A stretch of 64,000 nt of DNA from an uncultured Erysipelotrichaceae bacterium (lineage in GTDB: Bacteria > Bacillota_I > Bacilli_A > Erysipelotrichales > Erysipelotrichaceae), in NCBI GenBank assembly GCA_947649125.1, contig CANSQL010000002.1:56053-120052 (forward strand), written 5' to 3'. The position numbers and the translations under genes are program-made. The notes beneath the pieces are model-generated. The model was not told the DNA's origin. It ran no database searches and saw only the letters and a program-made list of their open reading frames with translations. Of the stretch, positions 8,737 to 16,937 are shown piece after piece (the stretch's first letter is position 1; the number at the start of each line of letters is the position of its first letter).

Positions 8737-9029
8737 AAAATTCTCCTGTTCTACTATCGGGAATGGTAAAATCTATGTACAATGGTATCATATTCTCTGT
8801 TGATTGTGAAGCAAAAGTGATGTCTTTTTCGCTTCCTGTTTGAAAGGAAAACAAAACGATTGAAATTACTGTCATACGCATATAAAATACTTATGAGAAT
8901 GAAAAACAATTTGTATTTGAATAAGAATATTCCAGAACGGAATGATAAATACGATTGTATATTTGCGTATCTGTTCATTCCGTGTTAAAATATAAAAACG
9001 TGCTGTGCACATATAAATGAGGTGTTACA

Positions 9030-9707
9030 ATGTTATTTCCGAGTGAATATATATATGTATTAAATATAGCTGTTGTATTGATCATTGCGCTTTTTGCGTA
9101 CAGCGGCTATCGTCAAGGCTTTTTATTAAAGGCACTGGGCTGCTTCGGTTTTTTGGTCTGCGGCTTACTGTCATGGCTTTTATCTTCACCGTTGGCTAAG
9201 GTGATTCCGTTATATCCGAAGGATATGACACCGATGGCAGATACGATTGCCGGTCCGATTTTTTATGAATCGCTGAATCGTTCCTTGATGTTTATTGTGT
9301 TATTTATCGTATTATCGATTATCGTATTGTTTCTAAAGCCGATTTTAAAGGCTGTGGGCAAGCTACCGATTCTTCAGGAGGTCAATGTGCTCTTGGGGAC
9401 GTTGATCGGAGCACTGCAGGGCTTGGTTGCGGTGATGGTCTTGTCGTTTGTGTTTACGACTCCGTTATTTGCGAACGGAATTCATATCGTCGAGGACAGC
9501 TTTTTAAAGCCGATCAATGCGATGACTGAGGGATTGTTGTTTTTTGCCGATGATACGATCGGGGAACTGAAATCGATTCAAAAGATCGTTACCCCTTCAA
9601 CGATGCTTAACCAAGAGGATTTAAATCATATCAAAAATTGGCTGTTGGATCATGATTTAGATGAAGCCAAGGTAAATCAGCTGGTACAACAGCTCGCAGG
9701 TGAATGA
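9030..9707 (+). CDS. CvpA family membrane protein
   Basis: A 225-residue protein with four hydrophobic helices in the first ~150 residues, starting with the CvpA-type segment GYRQGFLLKALGCFGFLVCGLLSWLLSSPLAK, and a polar C-terminal tail. Family members are linked to colicin V production and envelope stress. In Firmicutes the gene (yshB position) typically precedes mutS2, as here. The stop overlaps the mutS2 ribosome binding site region, indicating translational coupling. Confidence 0.85.
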   Translation: MLFPSEYIYVLNIAVVLIIALFAYSGYRQGFLLKALGCFGFLVCGLLSWLLSSPLAKVIPLYPKDMTPMADTIAGPIFYESLNRSLMFIVLFIVLSIIVLFLKPILKAVGKLPILQEVNVLLGTLIGALQGLVAVMVLSFVFTTPLFANGIHIVEDSFLKPINAMTEGLLFFADDTIGELKSIQKIVTPSTMLNQEDLNHIKNWLLDHDLDEAKVNQLVQQLAGE

Positions 9708-9708
9708 T

Positions 9709-12042
9709 ATGAGTGAATATCGTGCCCTGCAGTTTGAGGAATGTAAAGCGCAGATTGCGGCATATTGTCGTTTTTCTCTGGCACGAAAGCTGTTGAATGA
9801 GCAGCAGCCTTCGTTTTCTTATTTGTGGATCAAGCAGGAATCACAGCGCATGCAGGAGGCATTGGCATGTGTCGTGCGATACGGCTTACTGCCGTTGCCC
9901 GGTTTGTTTGATATCAGTGAGGCAATCAAAGACGCTAAGCGTGATAAAATACTTCGTCCGTTTGAATTGAATCGCATTGCGCAGCAGGCGAATTGTATCG
10001 ATGCGGTCGCACAATATCGCAAGCAGTGTGAAATCAAGACGGAGCATTTAGATGAATTATACGCTGCCTTCAGTGATACGAAGCAGCTTTCAAGGGAAAT
10101 CGAGCGTTGTATCAATGTACATGATGAAGTGATGGACAAGGCTTCGCAAAAGCTGTTTTCACTGCGCAAAAGCATTTGTCAATGCGAGGGGGACATTGCC
10201 GCCGAAGCACAGCGCTTTGTCGCCGCCAATTCCAACAAGCTGACGGATACGATCACAACGAGCCGCAATCAGCGTGTCTGCGTGCTTGTGAAAATCAGTG
10301 AAAAAAACAGTGTACACGGTTTTGTCCATGGGGAAAGTGCATCGGGACAGACCGCCTATGTAGAGCCGCAGGTACTGTTTCAATTAAATAATAAAGCTGC
10401 TGCGCTGAAAAGTCAGGAGCAGGAAGAGGTAGCCCGCATCTTAAAGGAGCTTACCTTAAAGGTCAAGGAGCATAGTGATGCTTTGGCTGCGAATCAGGAG
10501 ACGTTTACTTTACTGGATGCGTATTTTGCGAAGGCGCAGTATGCGAAGGAGCACAACGGCTGTATCGCACAAGTCGAACAAAACGGGGCGCATCTGTATT
10601 TAGAGCGCTATCGTCATCCGCTGATCGACCCTAAAAAGGTCGTAGCCAATACATATGAATTAAAGCCGCCGCATCGCACACTGTTAATTACCGGAAGCAA
10701 CACCGGCGGAAAAACCGTTACCTTAAAAAATATCGGCTTGGCCGCATGCTTGGCGCAGAGTGGGATGCCGCTGTTGGCTGAGCGCGCAATTCTACCGTTT
10801 TTTGCGCAGATTTTTGTTGATATCGGTGATGATCAATCGATTCAGGAATCACTTTCCACCTTTTCTGCGCATATTTCAAAATTGGCGATGATCTGTGAAA
10901 AGGTAAGTGAGGATTCTTTGGTGCTGCTTGATGAATTAGGCAGCGGAACCGATCCGAAAGAGGGCGAGTGCTTAGCTGTAGCTTTACTTGATGAGCTTTG
11001 TACCTCGAATGCCTTTGTCTTAGCGACAACGCATTTTCATGCCTTAAAAAGCTATGCGAAGCAGCAGGATCATATTTTGATTTCCGGTGTGGAATTTGAT
11101 ATGGAACAGATGCGTCCGACCTATCGGTATTTAGAAGGTGTCAGCAATGCTTCCAATGCGCTTGCGATCGCTCGTCGCTATCATATGAAGGAGCATATTC
11201 TGCAGAAGGCGGAAGCGCTTCGTGAAGCGAATCAAAGCGATCAGGAGCGATTGATGGAAAAGCTGGAACAGGAATCCGCGGAATTGTTGCAGGAGAAAGC
11301 GAAAAGTGAGGCGGTGCTGAATGAGGTTCAGGCATTGCGCACCCAGCTTCAGGACCAACAAAAGCGTTTTGAAAAAAACAAGCAGCGTGAGATGGAGCAG
11401 CTAAAGGAGCGCTATGAGCAGCAGCTTAATGAAACACTCGCTCAAGCAGAATCCTTATTAGAGGAGCTGAAGCAGCTTCCCAAGGACGTCAAGCCGCATC
11501 AGCTTACCGATGCCGCTAAGCGCTTATCCGATATTCATTTTAATGAAGAAAACGAGGAAGCACAGCCGCCTGTCGAGCTTCAAATCGGTGATCGTGTCAG
11601 CATTCGTCATTCGCATACTCAAGGTGAAATCATTGAAATCAATAAGGACAAGATCTGTGTGCTTGTCAACGGATTGCGAATGAATACGAAAAAACAGGAT
11701 CTGTTGTTAGTGGAAAAAGCCAAGGAAAAAAAGAAAATCAAGGAAAAGGGCTATCAGCTTCATAAAGCGAGCACTCACTTTTCCATGGAATTGAATATTA
11801 TCGGAATGAAGGTTGCCGAAGCAGTACCGGTCGTAGATAAATATTTGGATAATGCGATATTGAATCATGTCTATTCGGTTCGTATCATTCACGGTAACGG
11901 TACCGGTGCACTTCGAAACGGAATTCATCAGTATTTAAAAAGAGACGGCAAGGTGGAGACTTATCGCTTAGGCGGACAAGGTGAGGGTGGTATGGGCGCC
12001 ACTGTCGTAACGCTGAAAAAGGTAGGAAAACGTCATGGCTAA
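9709..12042 (+). CDS. mutS2: Endonuclease MutS2 (ribosome-rescue / anti-recombination ATPase)
   Basis: A 777-residue MutS2. It has the MutS core with Walker A GSNTGGKTVTLK (around residue 330) and Walker B LVLLDELGSGTDPKEG, then a long coiled coil (residues ~500-620, rich in EKLEQESAELLQEK-like heptads). A KOW-like segment and a C-terminal Smr domain (LNIIGMKVAEA...IHGNGTGALRNGIHQYLK) follow. MutS2 splits collided ribosomes in Bacillus and also suppresses recombination in some bacteria. The start ATG 9709 is chosen over an in-frame GTG at 9700. It sits between cvpA and uvrC with overlaps on both sides, so the three form an operon. Confidence 0.97.
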   Translation: MSEYRALQFEECKAQIAAYCRFSLARKLLNEQQPSFSYLWIKQESQRMQEALACVVRYGLLPLPGLFDISEAIKDAKRDKILRPFELNRIAQQANCIDAVAQYRKQCEIKTEHLDELYAAFSDTKQLSREIERCINVHDEVMDKASQKLFSLRKSICQCEGDIAAEAQRFVAANSNKLTDTITTSRNQRVCVLVKISEKNSVHGFVHGESASGQTAYVEPQVLFQLNNKAAALKSQEQEEVARILKELTLKVKEHSDALAANQETFTLLDAYFAKAQYAKEHNGCIAQVEQNGAHLYLERYRHPLIDPKKVVANTYELKPPHRTLLITGSNTGGKTVTLKNIGLAACLAQSGMPLLAERAILPFFAQIFVDIGDDQSIQESLSTFSAHISKLAMICEKVSEDSLVLLDELGSGTDPKEGECLAVALLDELCTSNAFVLATTHFHALKSYAKQQDHILISGVEFDMEQMRPTYRYLEGVSNASNALAIARRYHMKEHILQKAEALREANQSDQERLMEKLEQESAELLQEKAKSEAVLNEVQALRTQLQDQQKRFEKNKQREMEQLKERYEQQLNETLAQAESLLEELKQLPKDVKPHQLTDAAKRLSDIHFNEENEEAQPPVELQIGDRVSIRHSHTQGEIIEINKDKICVLVNGLRMNTKKQDLLLVEKAKEKKKIKEKGYQLHKASTHFSMELNIIGMKVAEAVPVVDKYLDNAILNHVYSVRIIHGNGTGALRNGIHQYLKRDGKVETYRLGGQGEGGMGATVVTLKKVGKRHG

Positions 12043-13825
12043 TATGGCTAATATTGAGGACAAGCTGAAAATCCTGCCGCCGTTACCCGGCTGTTATTTA
12101 ATGAAAAACAAGGACGGGGATATCATTTATGTCGGCAAAGCGAAAAAGCTGAAAAATCGTGTGCGACAGTATTTTGTCGGTGCACATGATTTTAAAACAC
12201 AGCGGCTTGTCGCCAATATCGATGATTTTGAATTTATCGTTACCGGCAGTGAAAAGGAAGCACTGTTGTTGGAAATCAATTTGATCAAAAAGCATACACC
12301 GCCGTATAATATCATGTTTATGGATGATAAAACGTATCCGTATATCAAATTAACCAAAGAAAAAGCACCGATATTAAGAGTTGTCCGCAATACAAAGGAT
12401 AAAAAGGCTGAATATTTCGGTCCTTTTCCTGATTCCTCAGCTGCATGGGAAACAATGAGACTGTTAAATCAGCTGTATCCGTTAAGAAAATGCGCTCGTT
12501 TACAAAAAAAAGAATGCTTGTATTATCATATGAAGCAATGCTTAGGTCCCTGTGTGCATGAAATTGATGATGCCTGTTATCAACAGATGGCAAATGAAAT
12601 CCGTAAGTTTTTAAAGGGTGATGTCAAGGAAATGCTGAATCAGCTGAAGCAGGAAATGGAACAGGCAAGCATGGAACTGCAGTTTGAAAAGGCAAAGGAA
12701 AAGCATGATTTGATTCAGGCAATCACTCATGTAACGGCGAAGCAGCAGATTGATTTCAAGGATCGCAAGGATCGCGATGTGTTCGGCTGTTATGTCGATA
12801 AGGGCTATATATCGATTCAGGGCTTTTTCTTAAGAGGCGGCAAGCTGTTGGAGCGCACCCTGCACATTACACCGCTGTATGAAAATGAGGAAGATGCTTT
12901 TCTTTCCTTTATTCTGCAGTATTATGAGCAGCATCCGCTGCCGCAAGAGATTTTATTGCCGCAGTATTATGATATCGGTGTATTGGCACAAACGCTTGAT
13001 ACGAAGCTGCTTCAGCCGTTGCGCGGTGATAAGCTGAAGCTTGTGGAAATGGTAATTGCGAATGCGAAAAATGTTCATCAACAAAAATTTGAGCTTGTAG
13101 AGCGCAAAGAAAATCGTCGTGAAGAAGCGATGAAACAGCTTTGCGATATCTTTCAAAAGGAGATTCATCGTATTGAAATCTTTGATAACTCGCATATTTC
13201 GGGAAGCTTTAATGTTTCGGGCATGGTCGTATTCAAGGACGGAGAGCCCAGTAAGCAAGATTATCGTCTGTATAAGCTTGGTACCTATATTTCTGATTTA
13301 GATTCGATGAAGGAAGTCATTTATCGCCGTTATTTTCGCTTACTGAAGGAACAAGGACGTTTTCCCGATTTATTGATAGTGGACGGCGGATGGTTACAGA
13401 TTGAGGCCGCCAAGGAAATATTATCGGCTCTGGAACTCGATATCACGCTTTGCGGTCTTGTGAAGGATGACAATCACCGCACGAATGAATTGATGGATAA
13501 AGACGGTAAGATCATTCCGATTCAGCGTGATTCCTCATTGTTTTTCTTGTTGACACAGATGCAGGACGAGGTGCATCGTTTTGCGATTTCTTATCATCGC
13601 AAGCTGCGCAATAAGGCAATGACGAAATCAATTTTAGATGAGGTAACGGGAATCGGTGAAGTGCGTAAAAAAGAAATCTGGAAGCATTTTAAAAGCATGA
13701 AGCGTTTAAAGGAAGCAAGCGTTGAGGAAATTGCCGCAGTCGTACCGCAGGCCGTTGCCCAAAATATCTATGATGTATTACATAATCCTAACCAAAATGA
13801 GGATTCTGCATATGATAAACTGTAA
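12035..13825 (+). CDS. uvrC: Excinuclease ABC subunit C
   Basis: A 596-residue UvrC. The N-terminal GIY-YIG nuclease (GCYLMKNKDGDIIYVGKAKKLKNRV) makes the 3' incision. A Cys cluster (CARLQKKECLYYHMKQCLGPC) and a UVR domain (LNQLKQEMEQASMELQFEKAKEKHDLI) follow. Next are the RNase H-like 5'-incision domain (EIFDNSHISG...LIVDGGWLQIEAAK) and C-terminal helix-hairpin-helices (LDEVTGIGEVRKKEIWKHF). It works in nucleotide excision repair with UvrA/UvrB, which are not in this window. It starts inside the 3' end of mutS2. Two ATGs (12035, 12044) are possible; the first has the better spaced AGGAAA. Confidence 0.97.
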   Translation: MANMANIEDKLKILPPLPGCYLMKNKDGDIIYVGKAKKLKNRVRQYFVGAHDFKTQRLVANIDDFEFIVTGSEKEALLLEINLIKKHTPPYNIMFMDDKTYPYIKLTKEKAPILRVVRNTKDKKAEYFGPFPDSSAAWETMRLLNQLYPLRKCARLQKKECLYYHMKQCLGPCVHEIDDACYQQMANEIRKFLKGDVKEMLNQLKQEMEQASMELQFEKAKEKHDLIQAITHVTAKQQIDFKDRKDRDVFGCYVDKGYISIQGFFLRGGKLLERTLHITPLYENEEDAFLSFILQYYEQHPLPQEILLPQYYDIGVLAQTLDTKLLQPLRGDKLKLVEMVIANAKNVHQQKFELVERKENRREEAMKQLCDIFQKEIHRIEIFDNSHISGSFNVSGMVVFKDGEPSKQDYRLYKLGTYISDLDSMKEVIYRRYFRLLKEQGRFPDLLIVDGGWLQIEAAKEILSALELDITLCGLVKDDNHRTNELMDKDGKIIPIQRDSSLFFLLTQMQDEVHRFAISYHRKLRNKAMTKSILDEVTGIGEVRKKEIWKHFKSMKRLKEASVEEIAAVVPQAVAQNIYDVLHNPNQNEDSAYDKL

Positions 13826-13851
13826 GCATCATAAGTATAGGGGGTATCAAT

Positions 13852-14058
13852 ACGCAAACGATATTAACAAGGCGAGAAAAACAAGTGTTTGATTTGTTGA
13901 TTCAAAATTACAGCACAAAGGAAATCGCTGCGATGATGAAAATTTCGGATAAAACCGTACGCAATCATATTTCTAATGTGATGCTGAAGCTGGGTGTCAA
14001 GGGAAGGGCACAGGCAGTCGTTGAGCTGTTGAAGCTTGATGAACTGCATTTACAGTAA
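13852..14058 (+). CDS. gerE: GerE-like LuxR-type sporulation regulator with a non-canonical start codon
   Basis: The frame encodes about 68 residues of a LuxR/GerE helix-turn-helix: LTRREKQVFDLLIQNYSTKE then DKTVRNHISNVMLKLGVKGR, AQAVVELLKL. This closely resembles, from memory, Bacillus GerE, the late mother-cell regulator of coat genes. No in-frame ATG, GTG or TTG exists between the upstream stop and the conserved part. AGGGGG (13839-13844) is ideally spaced (7 nt) from an ACG codon at 13852, while ATC 13846 and ATA 13861 are other candidates. It follows uvrC by 26 bases and ends at a terminator. Either an unusual start or a small sequence error explains the missing start. Confidence 0.75.
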   Translation, partial: TQTILTRREKQVFDLLIQNYSTKEIAAMMKISDKTVRNHISNVMLKLGVKGRAQAVVELLKLDELHLQ

Positions 14059-14066
14059 GGTAGAGT

Positions 14067-14096
14067 AAAAGGCCGATCATTCGGTCTTTTTTCAGG
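14067..14096 (+). terminator. Terminator after gerE-like gene
   Basis: AAAGGCCGA-TCAT-TCGGTCTTT hairpin followed by T residues. Confidence 0.8.
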
Positions 14097-14245
14097 CTTG
14101 TTTTTTTGTTTCGGTATTTATAGTAAAGTACACCGTTGATGAAAAATTTGTGTGTGGTTTAATCAAGACGGGTCAACGATTGATGAAAAGGAAATTTTAT
14201 AGCTTTTATTGTTGCATTATAAAAATGATTTGGTATAATGTGAGT

Positions 14246-14415
14246 GAGGATAAAAGTGTTTTCAACAATTTTTATCTTCATTGTGAGGCGTTTGTCAGAT
14301 GTGCCTGGCTCAATAAAAACTGAAGAAATTGCGAGGGGTTCGTCAACGTACCTGGCTAAAAAAGTTGAAGAAATTATAAAAACTACTCAAAATCGCATCT
14401 GAGTAGTTTTTTTTT
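14246..14415 (+). ncRNA. Unassigned structured RNA with two tandem motifs
   Basis: A non-coding unit with promoter TTGCAT (14212-14217), a 16-nt spacer and TATAAT (14234-14239), ending in a perfect terminator (ACTACTCA/TGAGTAGT plus T9, 14383-14415). It contains two adjacent ~46-nt units at 14284-14330 and 14331-14375. They share GAGG-GTT-GTCA-GT-CCTGGCT, an A-rich linker and TGAAGAAATT. In the first, TCTTCA (14275-14280) pairs with TGAAGA, closing a hairpin that contains AGGC/GCCT. TTCAAC (14261) can pair with GTTGAA (14364) around both. I do not recognise a known riboswitch class. The next gene is 155 bases beyond the terminator, so it is probably a free RNA. Confidence 0.55.
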
Positions 14416-14569
14416 GCGTGATCTCATTTTCTTTATCACCTGTATATCAATATTCCTACTGCTGATTACAGCTTTGTAATCTGTAATCGATTCATTTTAT
14501 AATTCACATATTGAATATAGAAATCAGACAATCAAAGCATTACAATAGATAAAGAAAAGGCGTGATGTA

Positions 14570-14770
14570 ATGAATGGATTTGTTCCTTATAAGAAATCTG
14601 TATCGGTTGAAAAGGCAGTCGTTACGATTCGTATAGATTCAAAAACACTGGAAGAAATAGATAAAACGGCAAGTATAATCGATATCAGCAGAAATGAATT
14701 TATGAATCAATGTATCGAATATGCCTTGAAGCACCTGAATATATATGATCGACTCATGGAGTATGAATAA
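14570..14770 (+). CDS. Small ribbon-helix-helix (CopG/Arc-type) DNA-binding protein
   Basis: A 66-residue protein with the RHH pattern: a beta strand KAVVTIRIDSKTLEEID followed by two helices (KTASIIDISRNEFMNQCIEYALKHL). Such proteins bind DNA as dimers and act as repressors or antitoxins. No toxin gene follows; the next gene is an opposed XRE regulator. Its start follows AAAAGGCG. The role is unknown. Confidence 0.7.
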   Translation: MNGFVPYKKSVSVEKAVVTIRIDSKTLEEIDKTASIIDISRNEFMNQCIEYALKHLNIYDRLMEYE

Positions 14771-14786
14771 GTAAAAAGAGTGCTTG

Positions 14787-15056
14787 TTATAAGCCTCGAT
14801 TGACAAAGAATTCTCTGATATCGACCTCTAAAACACGTGCGATACGATATAATACAGCGATACTGAATGACTGCTGTACCTTAACGGATTCAATATTACT
14901 GATCAAGCTGTGACTTAAATCGGCTTTTTCGGCAAGCTGTTCCTGTGTTATTTTACCGTAACTGCTGTACTTGCTGTTATTATGAAGTCTGAAATATTTG
15001 ATATTCTTACTTATCAATTCATAAATGTATCGATCGTCCTCGGGACTGAATTTCAT
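14787..15056 (-). CDS. XRE-family helix-turn-helix regulator
   Basis: An 89-residue protein with an HTH_3 domain: ITQEQLAEKADLSHSLISNIE, followed by the dimer-supporting YRIARVLEVDIREFF. It stands alone, convergent with the ribbon-helix-helix gene, and has no sensing domain. The target is unknown. Confidence 0.8.
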   Translation of the reverse strand: MKFSPEDDRYIYELISKNIKYFRLHNNSKYSSYGKITQEQLAEKADLSHSLISNIESVKVQQSFSIAVLYRIARVLEVDIREFFVNRGL

Positions 15057-15338
15057 GATTTCACCGCCTGTCTTTGTCTTTTCATTTATCGTTATAATTA
15101 TTGTCCTTGTACTGTGTGAGCTTATTCTAAACTACACATCAATTTCACGCAATACGATATTCTAAAATAGCGCAAAACGATTGATATTCATCGGGCAGCA
15201 GTGACGAATCAATCAGAAAACTGAGGTGGCTGTCAGTGCTTTACACCGATAATTAAAAAAAATTAAATTTTTTTTGGGATTTCATCTGTTTATGAGTATG
15301 TATATATGAGGACATATCAATGATAAAGGAGAATACAT

Positions 15339-15812
15339 ATGACTTATAAACGCATACAAACACAACTGATTATGAATCACAGCCAATATCAATGGCTGAT
15401 GCGCCGATTGAACAGAGTTTCAAACTGTGCCGGTGCTTTACAGACAAAGCTTTTAAATGATTCAAAGCTAAAGCCCGATAAGCAGTCCTATAACGCTTTT
15501 AATCAGCATTTTCTGTATGAAGCCGCTGTATATCAATTAAATGAGCGAGAGAGGGAATGTGTCAGGCAGTATGCAGAGGCGTTGTGGAAGGCCTACATTC
15601 ATGCTTCACCGATGCCTAAATTCGTATATCGCAATTTGGTGGAACAGGATTTCAGCTATCATCAGGTCGATATGCGCAGCTTTTTGGATCCTTCAATCAC
15701 TCAAAGCAACTGTAAAAGACTGATGGCAAGCACGATTTATTCGCTCAACAATCAATGGTACATCTATCTTTATGTAAAAGTGTTTGAAAATCGCCGCAAT
15801 GCTTATAAATGA
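15339..15812 (+). CDS. Hypothetical protein, 157 aa
   Basis: The family is not recognised. It is basic and mostly helical, with no signal peptide or membrane helix. It contains a Cys near residue 28 and conserved-looking aromatic and basic clusters (SQYQWLMRRLNRV, ERECVRQYAEALWKAY). It starts after AAAGGAG at a normal distance. The AT-rich 280 bases upstream hold no gene; they contain an A-rich/T-rich inverted repeat near 15254-15275 and presumably its promoter. It is followed 48 bases later by the VanY-like gene and could be cotranscribed with it. Confidence 0.55.
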   Translation: MTYKRIQTQLIMNHSQYQWLMRRLNRVSNCAGALQTKLLNDSKLKPDKQSYNAFNQHFLYEAAVYQLNERERECVRQYAEALWKAYIHASPMPKFVYRNLVEQDFSYHQVDMRSFLDPSITQSNCKRLMASTIYSLNNQWYIYLYVKVFENRRNAYK

Positions 15813-15860
15813 TTTCATCAAGCCTTGAAGTGTGATATAATACCTTTTGAGGTGTAAGAT

Positions 15861-16925
15861 ATGAAAGCTAAGCGAATAGTATTTATCACAAGTCTATTGG
15901 TTTTATTCGGTATCTGTTTTACGGTAATGAATCGTCATTATGATGAGCTTGCGCGTTATCCGTATGTTACAAGTGAAAATCGTGATATTATTTTAGAACA
16001 TTTATCCAACGATGATATTAATTATATGATTTCTCAACAGCTCAAGCCTGAGCAATTTCTGCCTTATATAGAAACAGAGGGCTTTGTATTGCGCAATACG
16101 CTTTGGTACAATCGAGCGAAAGAGGTGCGTTCTGCCTCAAATGAAACGATTATCGCGTTTATCAATGATTTTAAAAATCATTTGGATTATGCAGGCTTAG
16201 AAACACTGCTTAAGGCATATTCTTATGATACATTGCGTACATTTTATGAGGAAGAGAATGATTATATCCAAAATGCGGATATCGTAAATGATCCGGCTTC
16301 TTTATTGACGCTGATCGATGATGAGGAAACCTTATATACGTATCAGCCGAAAAAGCTGGTAAGTGTGAAAGATGTACCGCATGTATCGCTTGTTGACGGT
16401 AAAAGTGATATCAAGGTGCTGTCTGAGGTGAAAAAACCGCTGCAGAAGCTGTGCAGTGATATTTCCAAGGTGAATAATAAGACATGCGGAAATCTGATTT
16501 TGACTGCCGGATATATTTCCTATGAGGATCAGGTGCCGATCTATGAAAGCATGATGCTGAAATACGGGCGTGATGATTTTCGCCGCTTTTGGGATTATCC
16601 CGGACAAAGTGAATATCAGCTCGGAACACTGATTCGCTTTCAGCCGGTCGGCAGGGAAAGCAGCAGTGTCGATGATGAACTGCTGGAACCGCAGGATAAC
16701 GATTCCAAGGACGACAAAGAGGAAAGCGAGGACAGCAAGCTGGCCGAATGGCTTGCGGACAATGCTTATAAATACGGCTTTATCATTCGCTATCCGAAGG
16801 ATAAGGAAGATGTTACCAAAAAGCTGTATCAGCCCTTTACGCTTCGTTATGTAGGAAAAGAGGTCGCTGAGATATTACATCAAAATCATCAGGCCTTGAA
16901 TGAATATCACGTGGAAATCAAATAA
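15861..16925 (+). CDS. VanY/DdcY-like protein lacking catalytic residues (probable pseudoenzyme)
   Basis: A 354-residue protein with an N-terminal signal anchor (about residues 4-22). The C-terminal half follows the order of a VanY-type zinc D,D-carboxypeptidase. AGYISYEDQ stands for the usual GYRSYxxQ, PGQSEYQLGTLIRF for SEHQTGLAxD, NAYKYGFIIRYPKDKEDVT is well conserved, and YQPFTLRYVG replaces EPWHxRYVG. The zinc-ligand His and Asp and the last His are Tyr, Arg and Thr respectively, and the general base Glu is Gln. The fold is therefore kept but hydrolysis should be lost. It sits directly upstream of murL and murD-like genes with a short gap, pointing to a scaffold or peptidoglycan-binding regulator. 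A signature match is certain only at motif level. Confidence 0.75.
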   Translation: MKAKRIVFITSLLVLFGICFTVMNRHYDELARYPYVTSENRDIILEHLSNDDINYMISQQLKPEQFLPYIETEGFVLRNTLWYNRAKEVRSASNETIIAFINDFKNHLDYAGLETLLKAYSYDTLRTFYEEENDYIQNADIVNDPASLLTLIDDEETLYTYQPKKLVSVKDVPHVSLVDGKSDIKVLSEVKKPLQKLCSDISKVNNKTCGNLILTAGYISYEDQVPIYESMMLKYGRDDFRRFWDYPGQSEYQLGTLIRFQPVGRESSSVDDELLEPQDNDSKDDKEESEDSKLAEWLADNAYKYGFIIRYPKDKEDVTKKLYQPFTLRYVGKEVAEILHQNHQALNEYHVEIK

Positions 16926-16937
16926 GGATAGGAGAAT

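Noticed and set aside
8754..8978. Short minus-strand frames upstream of rnhC
   Set aside because: AT-rich, no ribosome binding site, no recognisable protein; probably chance frames.
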